From Prorocentrum cordatum (Eukaryota > Sar > Dinophyceae > Prorocentrales > Prorocentraceae): a stretch of 64,000 nt of DNA. The notes under the pieces were generated by a model that was not told the origin of the DNA, ran no database searches, and worked only from the letters and a program-made list of their open reading frames with translations. The DNA lies in NCBI GenBank assembly GCA_963575745.1, contig CAUYUJ010010391.1, positions 322,281 through 386,280 on the forward strand, read 5' to 3'. Below, piece by piece: positions 1 through 9,284 of this stretch. Within the stretch, counting starts at the first letter, position 1, and every line of letters starts with the position of its first letter. A program made the translations under genes and the position numbers.

Positions 1-283
1 CACCATAATCATGACATTCATTGTCAGCATCAGCATCATCAGCATCAGTATCAAAACCATCATCGTCAACAACGTCATCATCACCAACATGATCATCACC
101 CTACTCATCCTCCTGCTCCTCTTCTTCCTTCTCCCTCTTACCTCCTCCCTCCTCCTCGTCGTGTTCCTCATCCTCCTCCTCCCCCTTCTCCTCCTCCTCT
201 TCCTCCTCCTACTCCTGCTTGTTCCGTCCTAAAACTCCTCCTCCTCCTCCTTCTCTGACTCCTCCTCGAAATCATCACGGACG
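1..283. repeat. CAT-rich and CTC-rich low-complexity sequence
   Basis: The first 95 bases are built from CAT/CATCAG-like triplets and the rest from CTC/CCT triplets. Long open frames on both strands are explained by the triplet composition. I see no gene. Confidence 0.8.
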
Positions 284-535
284 TTGTCTGGTAAAGAAAT
301 GCGCGCCGGCTGTCTGGTAAAGTTATCTGGTAAGGAACTGCCTGCGGCTGTCTAGTGGGGAATTCCGCGCCGGCTTTCTGGTAAGGAAACGCCTGCCTGC
401 TCTCTACAATGTCCGCTGGCTGTCCGACGACTGACTGCCTGGTAAAGAAATGCATGCGACTGTCCAGTAGGGAATTGCGTGCCAGCTGTCTGGTAAGGAA
501 ACGCCTGCTGGCCCTTTGACTGTCTGGTAGGGAGG
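284..535. repeat. Minisatellite with CTGTCTGGTAAGGAA core
   Basis: About nine diverged head-to-tail units of roughly 26-32 bases carry the core CTGTCTGGTAAGGAA followed by a GC-rich spacer such as CGCCTGC. Units differ by point changes and short indels. Repeated peptides in the open minus-strand frame follow from the repeat and are not evidence of a gene. Confidence 0.75.
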
Positions 536-1094
536 CATAAAGGTGGGCTTGCCCCCCCCCCCCCTTCTCCAAAGTTGACGCAGAAACTGAGCTGGGGCAG
601 ACGCTGGCGATACTTTTTGGTTCGCGGCTCCAAGGCGAGGGACAGGGAGCGGGCACAACGTCCGGGGCGCGGTACGATGTAAATTGGCCGCAGTGGCGTG
701 TGCACATGCCAGGGACAAAATGCCCCTCATTGAGACGCAAGACAGCGTCGGCTACGCTGGCGATGCACGCGCCCTCAACTTTGGAGGGGGGGCTCTCGAC
801 TTGGGCGGCAAGAGCAGGAAGAGGAGGAGGAGGAGGCGGAGGACCAGTGCAAACCCAAGACGTATCAACGATATTGCAATACATTTCCTTCAAGGTTCCT
901 TCTCATAGGCCCCTACGAAGGGCCATCTTCACTGGGGGAAGACCCCCCCCGTTGGAAGACGACCGTCCTGGGATGCCAGCGCCACGAATCACAGTCACTG
1001 TTGCGATTTGGCGATCTTGCCTCGTGTCAGAACACCATTCCTGGGATTCAAAACGTAAAAGAGGAATTCTGGACGCATCGCGCATCCCCGCAAG

Positions 1095-1131
1095 CCCGTA
1101 GCCCCTCTGGCTCAAGCCGTCTCGGCTCGAG
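1095..1131 (+). other. Decayed tandem relic of the dinoflagellate spliced leader
   Basis: Bases 1095-1116 match the 22-nt dinoflagellate spliced leader at 18 of 22 positions, keeping the CGTAGCC block and the TGGCTCAAG end. Bases 1117-1131 match the last 15 nt of the leader at 11 of 15 positions, and all four differences are transitions. A full leader followed by a partial one is the published signature of an mRNA that was trans-spliced, reinserted as DNA and trans-spliced again. The downstream sequence is a GC-rich minisatellite, so no host gene can be named. The match was made by eye to the known leader; chance is unlikely because both copies sit in the expected order and spacing. Confidence 0.6.
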
Positions 1132-1179
1132 CCCGCCCCTCAGGTGCGGCGCTCGGGCCCGGGTGATGGGGCTCGGCGG

Positions 1180-1995
1180 CGGGGCCGAGAGCGCCGCGGG
1201 CGCCGCGGGCGCCGCGGGCGCAGCTGGAGCCGCGGCCGCCCCCGGCGGCCGCCCCCCCGGGCTCCCCCGCGCCGCGGCGCCGCGGGCGCCGCCGGCGCCG
1301 CCTGCGGCCGCCCCCCGGGCCCCCCTGCGCTGCGGGCGCCGCGGGCGCCGCGGGCGCCCGCTGGCGCCGCTGGCGCCGCGGGCGCCGCTGGCGCCGCGGG
1401 CGCCGCGGGAGCCGCGGCCGCCGCCTGCGGCCGCGGCCGCCGGGCTCCCTGCGCCGCGGGCGCCGCGGGCACCGCGGGCGCCGCTGGCGACGCCGGCACC
1501 GCGGGCGCAGCTGGAGCCGCGGCCGCCGCTTGCGGCCGCCCCCCCGGGCCCTCCTGCGCCACGGGCGCCGCGGGCGCCGCGGGCGCCGCTGGCGACGCCC
1601 GCGCCGCGGGCGCAGCTGGAGCCGCGGCCGCCGCCTGCGGCCGCCCCCCCGAGCTCCCCTGCGTCACGGGCGCCGCGGGCGCCGCGGGCGCCGCTGGCGC
1701 CGACGGCGCCGCGGGCGCAGCTGGTGCCGCGGCCGCTGTCTGCGGCCGCCCCCTTGGGCTCCCCTGCGCCGCGGGCGCCGCGGGCGCCGCGGGCGCCGCG
1801 AGCGCCGCGGGCGCCGCCGGCGCCGCTGGCGCCGCGGGCGCAGCGGGAGCCGCGGCCGCCGCCCGCGGCCCCTCCCCCGGGCTTCCCTGCGCCGCGGGCG
1901 CCGCTGGCGCCGCTGGCCCCGCCAGCACCGCGGCCGCAGCTGGAGCCGCGGACGCCGCCCGCGGCCGCCAGCCCCGCAGCCAGCCCGACAGCCCG
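1180..1995. repeat. GC-rich minisatellite, about 105-bp unit
   Basis: The marker GCGCAGCTGGAGCCGCGG recurs with starts near 1505, 1610 and 1715 (exactly 105 apart), then near 1838 and 1933 in diverged form. Inside each unit GGCGCCGCG is itself repeated. Because 105 is a multiple of three, several frames stay open on both strands and give Ala/Pro/Arg-rich peptides. I do not call a gene here, although a low-complexity protein cannot be excluded. Confidence 0.75.
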
Positions 1996-2033
1996 CCCTC
2001 AACAGCAGCAACAGCAGGGCACCCGTGGAAGCC

Positions 2034-2034
<1 letters not shown>

Positions 2035-2100
<66 letters not shown>
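2035..2100 (+). repeat. CAG triplet run
   Basis: About 21 nearly perfect CAG units. Read on the plus strand they would be poly-Gln, poly-Ser or poly-Ala depending on frame. A second small CAG/CTGCAG cluster follows at about 2120-2150. Confidence 0.95.
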
Positions 2101-2101
<1 letters not shown>

Positions 2102-2179
2102 GCACCCAGCGGGCCGACGCAGCAGCAGGGCTGCAGCTGCAGCAACAGCAGCCTCACACGTGTCAATACAGCTTGCAGC

Positions 2180-3560
2180 CTTCAGCTCCCTCCCTGGGTT
2201 TTACTGGACGTTCCCTGGGTCTTCTCGGCACACGATGGGGCCTAGGAACAACCAAGGTCCCACCCGTCGCTGGCCCTTGTGCCTGCCACACAGTGAGGAC
2301 GGCCCGCCAGTCAGGCTGGGCTCTCGTGTCTTCCTTGCTCGGTACTGTCCCTGGATGCGTTGGGCCTTCTTCAACGGTGGTTGGCGCTACTGGTGCGAGA
2401 GACAACTGGCAGAGTGGCTGGAGCTCTGGCTGGCGCGACGACCAGTGGCAGTCAGGAGGCAAGCGTGGTGGCGGCAGGCCAGACGATCGTGGCGAGAAGA
2501 AACAACGGTGGGGCGACTGAGCCCCCCCCCCATCCCCAAGAGTTTCAGGTGCAGCGTCCGATTTCCACACTCTGTGCAGCCTTCAACAACCTCCCTGGGT
2601 TACGTTTCATATACTCGTGTGGCGGCCTTCTGCCGCCCTCCCTGGTACACGCACTTCCTGCCTTTGGACCCAAGTGCGTTTACCAGCAATACCGTCTGCA
2701 TGACAGCGCTGGGGCGTGTTGCGTGCAGGCCATAGTTGGCCCCTGGCCCCGCTGTAGTTGTTTTCACCTCTGGCCCTGTCGGACTTCGTCCCCCGGCCTC
2801 GCGGCTCTGTGACCGACGCAAAGATGGCTTCGCCTCGTCACTGTCCAGAACCGCACTCACACTCCCTGGGCTTCTTCGTGACCGCTGGCTGTTGCTTGGG
2901 CTGCAGCTGGTAAGCGGCAGCACAGCTTTCCCAGAGCGCCATCGTCTTACACTTCACTCTGGTACGCCAGGGTACCAAGGATAGGCGGCTCTGTGTATGC
3001 TCGTCACGTTAGATGCTCCCTGGTACGCGTCCCTGCTCTTATCTCCGGTTGGCAGTCGCCTGCGACTTGTGCCTGGTAGAGGATTGGGACAGTTGTACCT
3101 TCCGCATAGCGTCACATCATGTTACCTGATGGCTCGCTTGCGAACGCATCTATTCGAGGTTGTCTCCTGGGCCTGACGTGCTTCGTTCGGTTACAGACAC
3201 CACGAATTTCGCGCCTTTTGGCTGCGTTGGTGCGTACTCTGAAGCTGCGACGGTTCGCTGGCGCTGTCAGAGTCCAACCTCTCCTACGGTATGCAGTCTG
3301 GCGACAGCTTGCGTGTCTCTCGGTCGCTTCTGCTTGAGCATGGCAGACACCCTGGGACCCCTTGGTACGCCATTCCCGCGCCGAGGTTGGCAGACTCCCT
3401 ACTGTTCAGATAGTGTCTCAAGCGGCGTACTGCTTGGCTATGGCCTCTGACATCGCGCCACTTTGGCAGCGTAATTACTGCTCCCTGGGTGCTGGTCCCT
3501 GGTCGTCAGACTCCCTGGGTTGCAGCACCCTTGCACCCGCCGCCCCGGCGCCGGCCGCGG
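2180..3560. repeat. Region with recurrent CTCCCTGGG motif, no clear gene
   Basis: The motif CTCCCTGG followed by G or T recurs irregularly, for example near 2194, 2212, 2600, 2639, 2862, 3018, 3481 and 3510. Spacing is not constant, so this may be a strongly decayed tandem array. No frame has convincing protein character. Confidence 0.45.
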
Positions 3561-3699
3561 CCCGCGCTCGCTTCCGGCCAATTAGCTTCGGCCGCAGCCC
3601 GACCGTTACTCGCCGCCGCTGGCGTTTCCGCCCGCGGCTGTAAAAAAAAGTTATCCCAGTGCGACCCTACCTAGGAGTTGGAACCCCTAGGAAAGCAGC

Positions 3700-4322
3700 A
3701 TTAGTAGTAACAGTAACGCTAAGCTAAAGCTAAGCTAAAGCTAAGCTAACGCTAAACCACAGCTAAGCTAAAGCTAAGCTAAAGCTGATCTAAAGCTAAG
3801 CTAAAACTAAAGCTAAGCTAAAGCTATGCTAAAGCTAAGCTACAGCTGTGCTAAATCTGATCAACAGCTAAGCTAAAGCTAAGCTACAGCTAAGCTAAAT
3901 ATAAGCTAAATCTAAGCTAAAGCTAAGCTACAGCTAAGCTAAAGCTAAGCCACAGCTAAGCTAAAGCTAAGCTAAAGCTAAGCTAAAGCTAAGCTAAAGC
4001 TAAGCTAAAGCTGAGCTAAAGCTAAGCTAAAGCTGAGCAGCAGCTAAGCTAAAGCTAAGCTACATCTAAGCTACAGCTAACTATAAAGCTAAAGCTAAAG
4101 CTAAGCTAAAGCTAAGCTAAATCTAAGCTAAAGCTAAAGCTAAAGCTAAGCTACAGCTAAGCTAAAGCTAAGCTAAAGCTAAGCTAAAGCTAAGCTAAAG
4201 CTAAGCTAAACGCTAAGCGAAAAGCTAAGCGAAACGCTAAGCTAAAGCTAAGCTGCAGCTGAGCTAAAGCCAAGCTAAAGCTAAGCTAAAGCTATAGCTA
4301 AAGCTAAAGCTAAAGCTAAAGC
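3700..4322. repeat. GCTAA/GCTAAA satellite array
   Basis: About 620 bases alternate the 5-mer GCTAA and the 6-mer GCTAAA, giving an 11-bp compound unit with scattered variants such as GCTACA and GCTGAG. It is far more AT-rich than its flanks. There is no coding potential. Confidence 0.95.
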
Positions 4323-4460
4323 TCCCAGGGGACTGGGGGGAACCGCGGGGCGGGGACTGGGGGAACCGCCCGGGGCGTGTAGCACTGCCCTGCCCCTTTA
4401 AGCTAGAGAGTAAGAACCCTTCTAGGCAGAGCCTAGGTAGGGGAAAAAAAAGCATCCCCG
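4323..4460. repeat. G-rich direct repeat and A-run
   Basis: Two copies of GGACTGGGGGGAACCGC-like sequence lie at about 4329-4372. Several runs of four or more G could form G-quadruplex structure. An A8 run precedes the motif GCATCCCCGCAAG at 4451. Confidence 0.5.
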
Positions 4461-6045
4461 CAAGTCGCCCCCAGCCTGCAGCTCCTCCCGCGCAGTCAGC
4501 CGCTGCTGTATGAGTGGGCAGGCCGGCTTGCGGCGCGTCTAGCTGCTAATTAGGCCACTGTCGTGACCCGTAGCGCTCCTGACTCCGCTTGCGCCTTCGC
4601 TTGCGGACGCGACCGAAAAAAGCATCCCCGCAAGCCCAGTGCGCTTCTCAACTTTGGCGGGAAGGAGGGTCGTCACACGTGCCCCTCCAGTTTACAGGGC
4701 CTGGCCCTCGCCGTTCGAAATCGGATCGCCTCGCCCAGCTCTGGCTGGCCCCGGCCGATGCCAATGACGCGAGCCACCTCGAATCCAATCGGAATCGCGG
4801 GCCGGGTCCGCGAATCGAATCGCGAGCAGCAGGCCCTGGCGGGAGAGGATGAAGGGGACGGCTCCCTCCCCGGGGCGTCGCCCCGCGGTGGGGAGGCGGA
4901 GGCAGCTGACCTCGAGGGCAAACCCCCTGAGGGCGACTGCCCTCCAGAGAGGCCACAGATCGGACCCAGGCTGCCTCCCCACCATCACGAGGGAGATGGA
5001 TGGGAGCATACAGCTGGAGCTCGACCACAAGAAACCTTCCACAAGAAACGCAACCAGGAGGCCCCGGGAGGTCCAGTGATTTTCTGGTATGGGATCGCCA
5101 CGCGGTCCATCGCAAGTCCATCGAAACCCGAGCAACCCAGGGCACCCCGGAGACAAGTAGGGGGCACCTTGGCATGGGTCTCCACGGTCTGAATTTCGAG
5201 ACGGCCCTCCCCCAATCAATAGACGCCTCCCAGATGGGCTCCACGCAGAAGGGGTCGGAGGATCGCGCCGCATCGTCGATGCATCAGCAGTAGCTCGCCG
5301 AGGCATCGGCGACGTCGGCGATGCGTCGATGCCGTCGGCGTGGAGAAACTCGGGCCCCACATCGGGCTGCAGCGCTGATGCATCGCCGCTGCCTCGGCGA
5401 TGCGGCGCGATCTGCCGACCCCGTCTGCCCGGACCCCCTCCTGGTAAGAGGCGCAGAGTCAACGGCCAGAGCGGGGCACCCCTCGCAGGACCATCCATGA
5501 GCCTGTGCCGTGGTCCTGACTGAGCTACTATGAAGGGGCCCTGGGACACACAAATAAATACACAAAAAACGATTCCCCATACTTGTCCCATATTTTCTGG
5601 ATTTTTGTCTTCCCCCCAATTCCCATATTTCCTAATGTTTCTTGGGGATCGACGATTAATTGTGTCTGTGTTTTGTTCCCCTCCTGATACTAGGACCGGA
5701 TGTTATCCTTGGAGGCGCGCGTCCGACCCAAACATGTAGTACACCCATCTCGGAGCAGATCGCTTCCCGAGCGGTGTGGCCAGAAAGCGCCCGCCCCGAC
5801 GCGTATACCATAAGCTTTCTCGGTGCGCGCATCGCCCCTGGGAGTAGTATAAGTATGTTGGGGTGACGCCGAGCCCCCCCCCCCCCCGCAGCCCCGAGAC
5901 CGCCAGAATTATCCGAGGCGGCGCGGTGCTCTTCCGCTTTCGGCGCGCCAGCCGGGGAGACTTCCGCACCGCAGTGATTGGAGAAGTCTCCACCACCACC
6001 ACCATACGTAGGGTCGGGGGAGGAGGGGTGATGGGGAGGTCCTCC
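4460..6045. other. No supported gene; GC-rich low-complexity sequence
   Basis: Both strands have open frames, but none has convincing composition and they overlap each other. A block of GGCGATGC/TCGGCGAT-type repeats lies at about 5285-5410. GCATCCCCGCAAG recurs at 4622. Confidence 0.5.
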
Positions 6046-6117
6046 TATTCCTCCTCCTCCTCCTCCTCCTCCTCCTCCGTCTCCTCCTCCTCCTCCTCCC
6101 TCTCCTGCCTATTGTAG
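6045..6117. repeat. TCC triplet run
   Basis: Mostly uninterrupted CCT/TCC triplets, close to CAC-rich runs at about 5990-6005. Confidence 0.9.
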
Positions 6118-6564
6118 TGGTGGTGGTGGAAAGTCGGCCCGTCGCGCAGGGCAAATCTCTCGTCGTGCAAGCCGGGGGCTCCGAGGTCCGCACTCTATGC
6201 CAAGACCTCCAGGCCCCCCCCCCCCTTTCCGCTGCCCCGCCATTCTCGTCCACCCGCGACCCGTGCACCCCCATCTTCTGGCCCTGCCCACTCGGCCGAA
6301 GACTCGTCGGGTGCTGGCGTGCCAGGCCGACCCGACTCCACTCCGACCCTCCTGTACAGCTCCAAGAGCCACAGGAACAAGGTGGACTGGCCCTGGCGGT
6401 CCTTGGCGGCGCGCACAAGGGGGCGGAGGGAGGGGGGGGGAGGGCTTCTTAGAAGGAGGCTGCTTCTTAGAAGGCGCCGGCCTTGGTTCAATTGATAAGG
6501 CCCGCGCCTTCGAAGAAGCAGGGGTGTTTCTATGAAGCCCTCCCCCCTCCCCCCACCCCCCTCT

Positions 6565-6967
6565 GCGCGTGGCTGAGGTCCTTCAAGTATGCGAACTGGT
6601 CCTCCGTGAGCCAAGCGTAGAAACTCGCGTCTCCTGGGAACATGTAGACCTCCTCAGGGTCTGGAAAGCTCAGCATCTCCACGGGTTTCTGCCTCGCTCT
6701 CTGTGTCTTCGCTCGGATGTCGACATCTCTCGACCTGGTGCTCACCCTCCGGACCAGCACCAGGTCCGCGAGGTCCACCCGTGGCGCCTGGAACTGGTCG
6801 AGACTCCTGCAGCTCGGCGGACGACTGCCGCTGGCGTCCCCGTCCCCTTCTGGCTCATGCCACACTGCGGACACGACCGTGTGGACATACCGCGTCGGCA
6901 CGCCAAACTTCCGAGAGTTGTCTTGCTCGCTCTGCCTCTCCACCCTGACCACCTCGATTTGGGAGGG
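6565..6967 (-). CDS. Gene A, downstream exon (unknown function)
   Basis: On the minus strand an acceptor AG at 6968-6969 opens a frame that reads through residues EVVRVERQSE, FGVPTRYVHTV and FYAWLTEDQFAYLKDL. The composition is that of an ordinary globular protein, unlike the flanks. I recall similar segments (a short basic strand, then a 'FGV.T.Y..T' block) in uncharacterised dinoflagellate proteins but cannot give a function. The frame runs into a G-rich tract after about 6565, so the 3' border is uncertain. It joins in phase to the exon at 7751-7915; the intron between them holds two MITE-like elements. Confidence 0.5.
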
Positions 6968-7075
6968 CTTCGGGGAGTGCGCAGAGAGCCCCCCCAGGAA
7001 ATCCCGGCTGGCTTCTTCAACAGGCCTTACGAGTAGATCTGGGCGGCCTTACCAAACTTTACGAGTAGACTTAAG

Positions 7076-7262
7076 TCGGGCCTGTCCCCCTACAGGGGGA
7101 TTTTCGACGAAAAATAATACATGCCCCCCAAATAATCAAAAACTAATCAAACAATAGTCTGGGGACTTTTTTTTGGGTGTATTTTTGTTGTTGCCTTTTT
7201 GGCATATTTGTGATGTATGTTATATTTTTCGTCGAAATCCCCCTGTAGGGGGACACGCCCGA
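7076..7262. mobile_element. MITE-like element, family 1, copy 1
   Basis: About 187 bases are bounded by near-perfect terminal inverted repeats of about 40 bp, starting TCGGGCCTGTCCCCCTACAG on the left and ending in its complement on the right. The interior is AT-rich without an open frame. It sits in the intron of gene A. TAAG occurs next to both ends and may be a target duplication, but this is not clean. Confidence 0.75.
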
Positions 7263-7354
7263 CATAAGAGCAGACCAGGAGCGCCCCAGTGGCGCCGCCG
7301 GAGGCGTCGTCAGAGAGTTGAGACCGTCCCCGGGTGGCCTACTGAAGCCAGGGT

Positions 7355-7486
7355 CCTTGCCGTCGCTCGGACGTCCATTTCCTGTGCATTTTTCGGTTTC
7401 GTGCGTGTTTGTTTTGCTCGATGGTCCAGGATGGTCCTCGATGGTTCTCGCCGAGAAAGACTGCACACGTCCGAGCGATGCCAAGG
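7355..7486. mobile_element. MITE-like element, family 3, copy 1
   Basis: About 132 bases start CCTTGCCGTCGCTCGGACGT and end with the inverted counterpart CACGTCCGAGCGATGCCAAGG less one base. The interior is T-rich on the plus strand. A second copy is at 22414-22548. Both lack coding capacity. Confidence 0.7.
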
Positions 7487-7616
7487 GTCTGTCTGCGCTC
7501 AGCCTGAAGTCTTTCCTGGGCGACTCGGGGTCGATGACTCTCACCTTGAGCTCATCCCCCCTCGCGTTGTCCTTTCGTTTTTCTGGGCCATAGCTCGGCT
7601 CTCCCGCGGCCGTTCG

Positions 7617-7710
7617 GGACGATCCTGGCACTTGTGGAGCGCTCTCGGCAAGGCGCAGTTGCTGGAACGCATCACGAGGCTGGAAAGCCGCAGAGAAGTC
7701 ACGAAAACGC
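7617..7710. repeat. Interspersed repeat shared with 41908-42005
   Basis: About 95 bases including AGTTGCTGGAACGCATCACG are nearly identical to 41908-42005 in the same orientation. Here it lies just inside the intron downstream of the gene A exon at 7751-7915. Confidence 0.7.
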
Positions 7711-7750
7711 AGCAAAAGTTCGAGCCTCAAGCCTAAAATTGCCCCTGAAC

Positions 7751-7915
7751 CTCGATGCCGTCGGCCAGCGCCTTGAGCTTTCTCTCCAGCAACCGCTGCA
7801 AATAGCCGTCGGGGTGCTCCCCCGCCTCCGGCCTGCCTCCAGGCAACTTGCAGGTCGCCTCCTGGCCACCGTCCGCCCTAGTGACGAGCCTCATGCGGAC
7901 GAAGACCCGCTTGTC
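7751..7915 (-). CDS. Gene A, internal exon (unknown function)
   Basis: The exon is 165 bases, exactly 55 codons, with an AG acceptor at 7916-7917 and a GT donor at 7749-7750. It encodes a segment beginning DKRVFVRMRLVTRADGG and containing LPGGRPEAGE and LLERKLKALADGIE, a mixed strand-helix composition. Its downstream phase matches the exon that starts at 6967. I recall comparable 'LPG.K....E' segments in uncharacterised dinoflagellate proteins. Function unknown. Confidence 0.55.
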
Positions 7916-8013
7916 CTGGAGGATTTTCCCCATTGTTCACACAACCACGATGTAACGAGCCTGCATCCCCTGAGCTTGTCACTTCAATGTGCAGCGGAAA
8001 GATTGTGAACAGG

Positions 8014-8107
8014 AGAGGAGGCGGAGGAGGAGGAGGAGGAGGAGGAAGAGGGGGAGGAGGAGGAGGAGGAGGAGGAGGAGGAGGAGGAGGAGGAGGAGGA
8101 GGAGGAA
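8014..8107. repeat. GGA triplet run
   Basis: Nearly pure GGA/GAG triplets, with one GGAAGAGGG interruption. Confidence 0.95.
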
Positions 8108-8189
8108 CCCACGCCTCGAAGAGCGTCCTCCGTCCGCCACCTCAGGCGCAGCTGGCGGCGGGGCCTCTCAGGAGCGTGGAGTCGCGGAC

Positions 8190-8700
8190 GCCGTGCTCCT
8201 CGTAGAAGTCGTCGATGAAGCCGTCGCCGTCGATGAAGCCGGGCACAAGAACGGCGGTGCCGCCGGTGGCTGGCTGCACGGTGTGGGCCAGCGTGCGCTG
8301 GCCCTTCTTAAGTAGTGCAGCAGCCATGCCTGGATCACCTCCCGCGGATTCGGCCGCCATGCTCCTCGTAGAAGTCGTCGATGAAGCCGTCGCCGTCGAT
8401 GGACGGCACAGTAACGGCGGTGCCGCCGGTGGCTGACTGCACGTGTGGGCCAGCATGCGCTGGCCCTTCTTTTGAGAGGTGGAGAAACGGCCCTACCCTG
8501 GGTTACAAAGGCGTGGTCTGTAAACCTCCCGGGAGCCCCCAGAGCCTAGAGCCGCCAGGACGCGGCACAGCATGCAGGGTTTACCCTGTCAGCCCACAGG
8601 AGTTTGTAGCGCACAGCGCCTCGTAAACCAGGGTAGGGGCGTAATTTATGCCCTTGATTCATGAAGTAGTGCAGCAGCCATGCCTGGATCACCTCCCGCG
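8190..8700 (-). CDS. Gene A, tandemly duplicated exon-like segment split by a MITE
   Basis: A segment of about 165 bases occurs twice head to tail, at about 8190-8350 and 8357-8700. On the minus strand copy 1 reads ALLKKGQRTLAHT, then GGTAVLVPGFIDGDGFIDDF and YEEHG. In copy 2 one base is missing in the ACACCGTGCAG block, so the same frame is lost. Copy 2 is also interrupted at 8472-8658 by a family 2 MITE. This looks like an exon duplicated in tandem, with the upstream copy decaying. Whether either copy is spliced into gene A is inferred from orientation and position only. Confidence 0.4.
8472..8658. mobile_element. MITE-like element, family 2, copy 1
   Basis: About 187 bases run from TTGAGAGG to CCCTTGAT, with subterminal inverted repeats containing CCCTACCCTGG on both sides. 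Its borders are exposed because it interrupts the second copy of a tandem duplication: copy 1 has CTTCTTAAGTAGTG, while copy 2 has CTTCTT, the insert, then AAGTAGTG. Confidence 0.75.
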
Positions 8701-8702
8701 GT

Positions 8703-8905
8703 CGGCCGCTTGTCCGCCCGCCCAACCCAGCACAACGCCAGGAACATTGACAGTCGTTGGAGTCACGAAAGCAGCCAGCGCAGCCGAGGCAGCAGAGGGC
8801 GCCGCCGACGCCTCGCCCGCGAGCCCCAACACACCGTCGGGAGTGAAGTGCGAGTGCGGGGTGGTCATCTCATTGGTGTCGATGTCGGTGGCTGGGGCCA
8901 TGCGC
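8703..8905 (-). CDS. Gene A, possible exon
   Basis: The minus-strand frame holds ATDIDTNEMTTPHSHFTPDG followed by an Ala/Val-rich stretch ending in GGQAADRG. The first half looks like real protein; the second half is low complexity. Borders are uncertain and the link to neighbouring exons is by position only. Confidence 0.3.
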
Positions 8906-8985
8906 CGCAGTCCACGCCATCCCGCACTTCATGCTGGTCGTGGGGCCCGTCAGGACGATCGCCGACTTTAGCGGCAACCATCAGC

Positions 8986-9091
8986 CCTGGGAGCTCGTCA
9001 GGACTGCGCCCTTCACCACCACCCCCTTCATGTCCGCGGAGAAGCTCCGCATGCAGATCATCCGGGTCTGACCCAAGCTGATCCTCAGACG
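8986..9091 (-). CDS. Gene A, possible upstream exon
   Basis: A strong acceptor, CTTCTTCTTGCAG, ends at 9092 on the minus strand. The frame then reads RLRISLGQTRMICMRSFSAD and on to VLTSS, where a GC donor is possible at about 8985. No family recognised. Confidence 0.4.
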
Positions 9092-9284
9092 CTGCAAGAA
9101 GAAGGTCTCCGTAACAGCAGAGCAGCTGGAGCTGGCGATCTGAGGACCGCCGCGTGTAGAGGCCCCCACGTCGCTGCTGGGGCTCAAACTTGATGCAGAT
9201 GAGCCGAAAACGCTGCCTCAGTTCTGCTCTGTTTCATCGATCTCACCCGCTTTCCATGATCCTGCGTGAGGGAGTACATCGTGT

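Noticed and set aside
284-535. CRISPR-like array
   Set aside because: The repeats are diverged and contiguous without unique spacers; this is a eukaryotic minisatellite.
1001-2735. Very long Ala/Pro/Arg-rich open frames on both strands
   Set aside because: They come from a 105-bp GC-rich minisatellite and a CAG run, several frames are open at once, and no start or domain supports one.
3700-4322. Telomeric repeat
   Set aside because: The GCTAA/GCTAAA unit is not the TTTAGGG type known from dinoflagellates and lies between other sequences.
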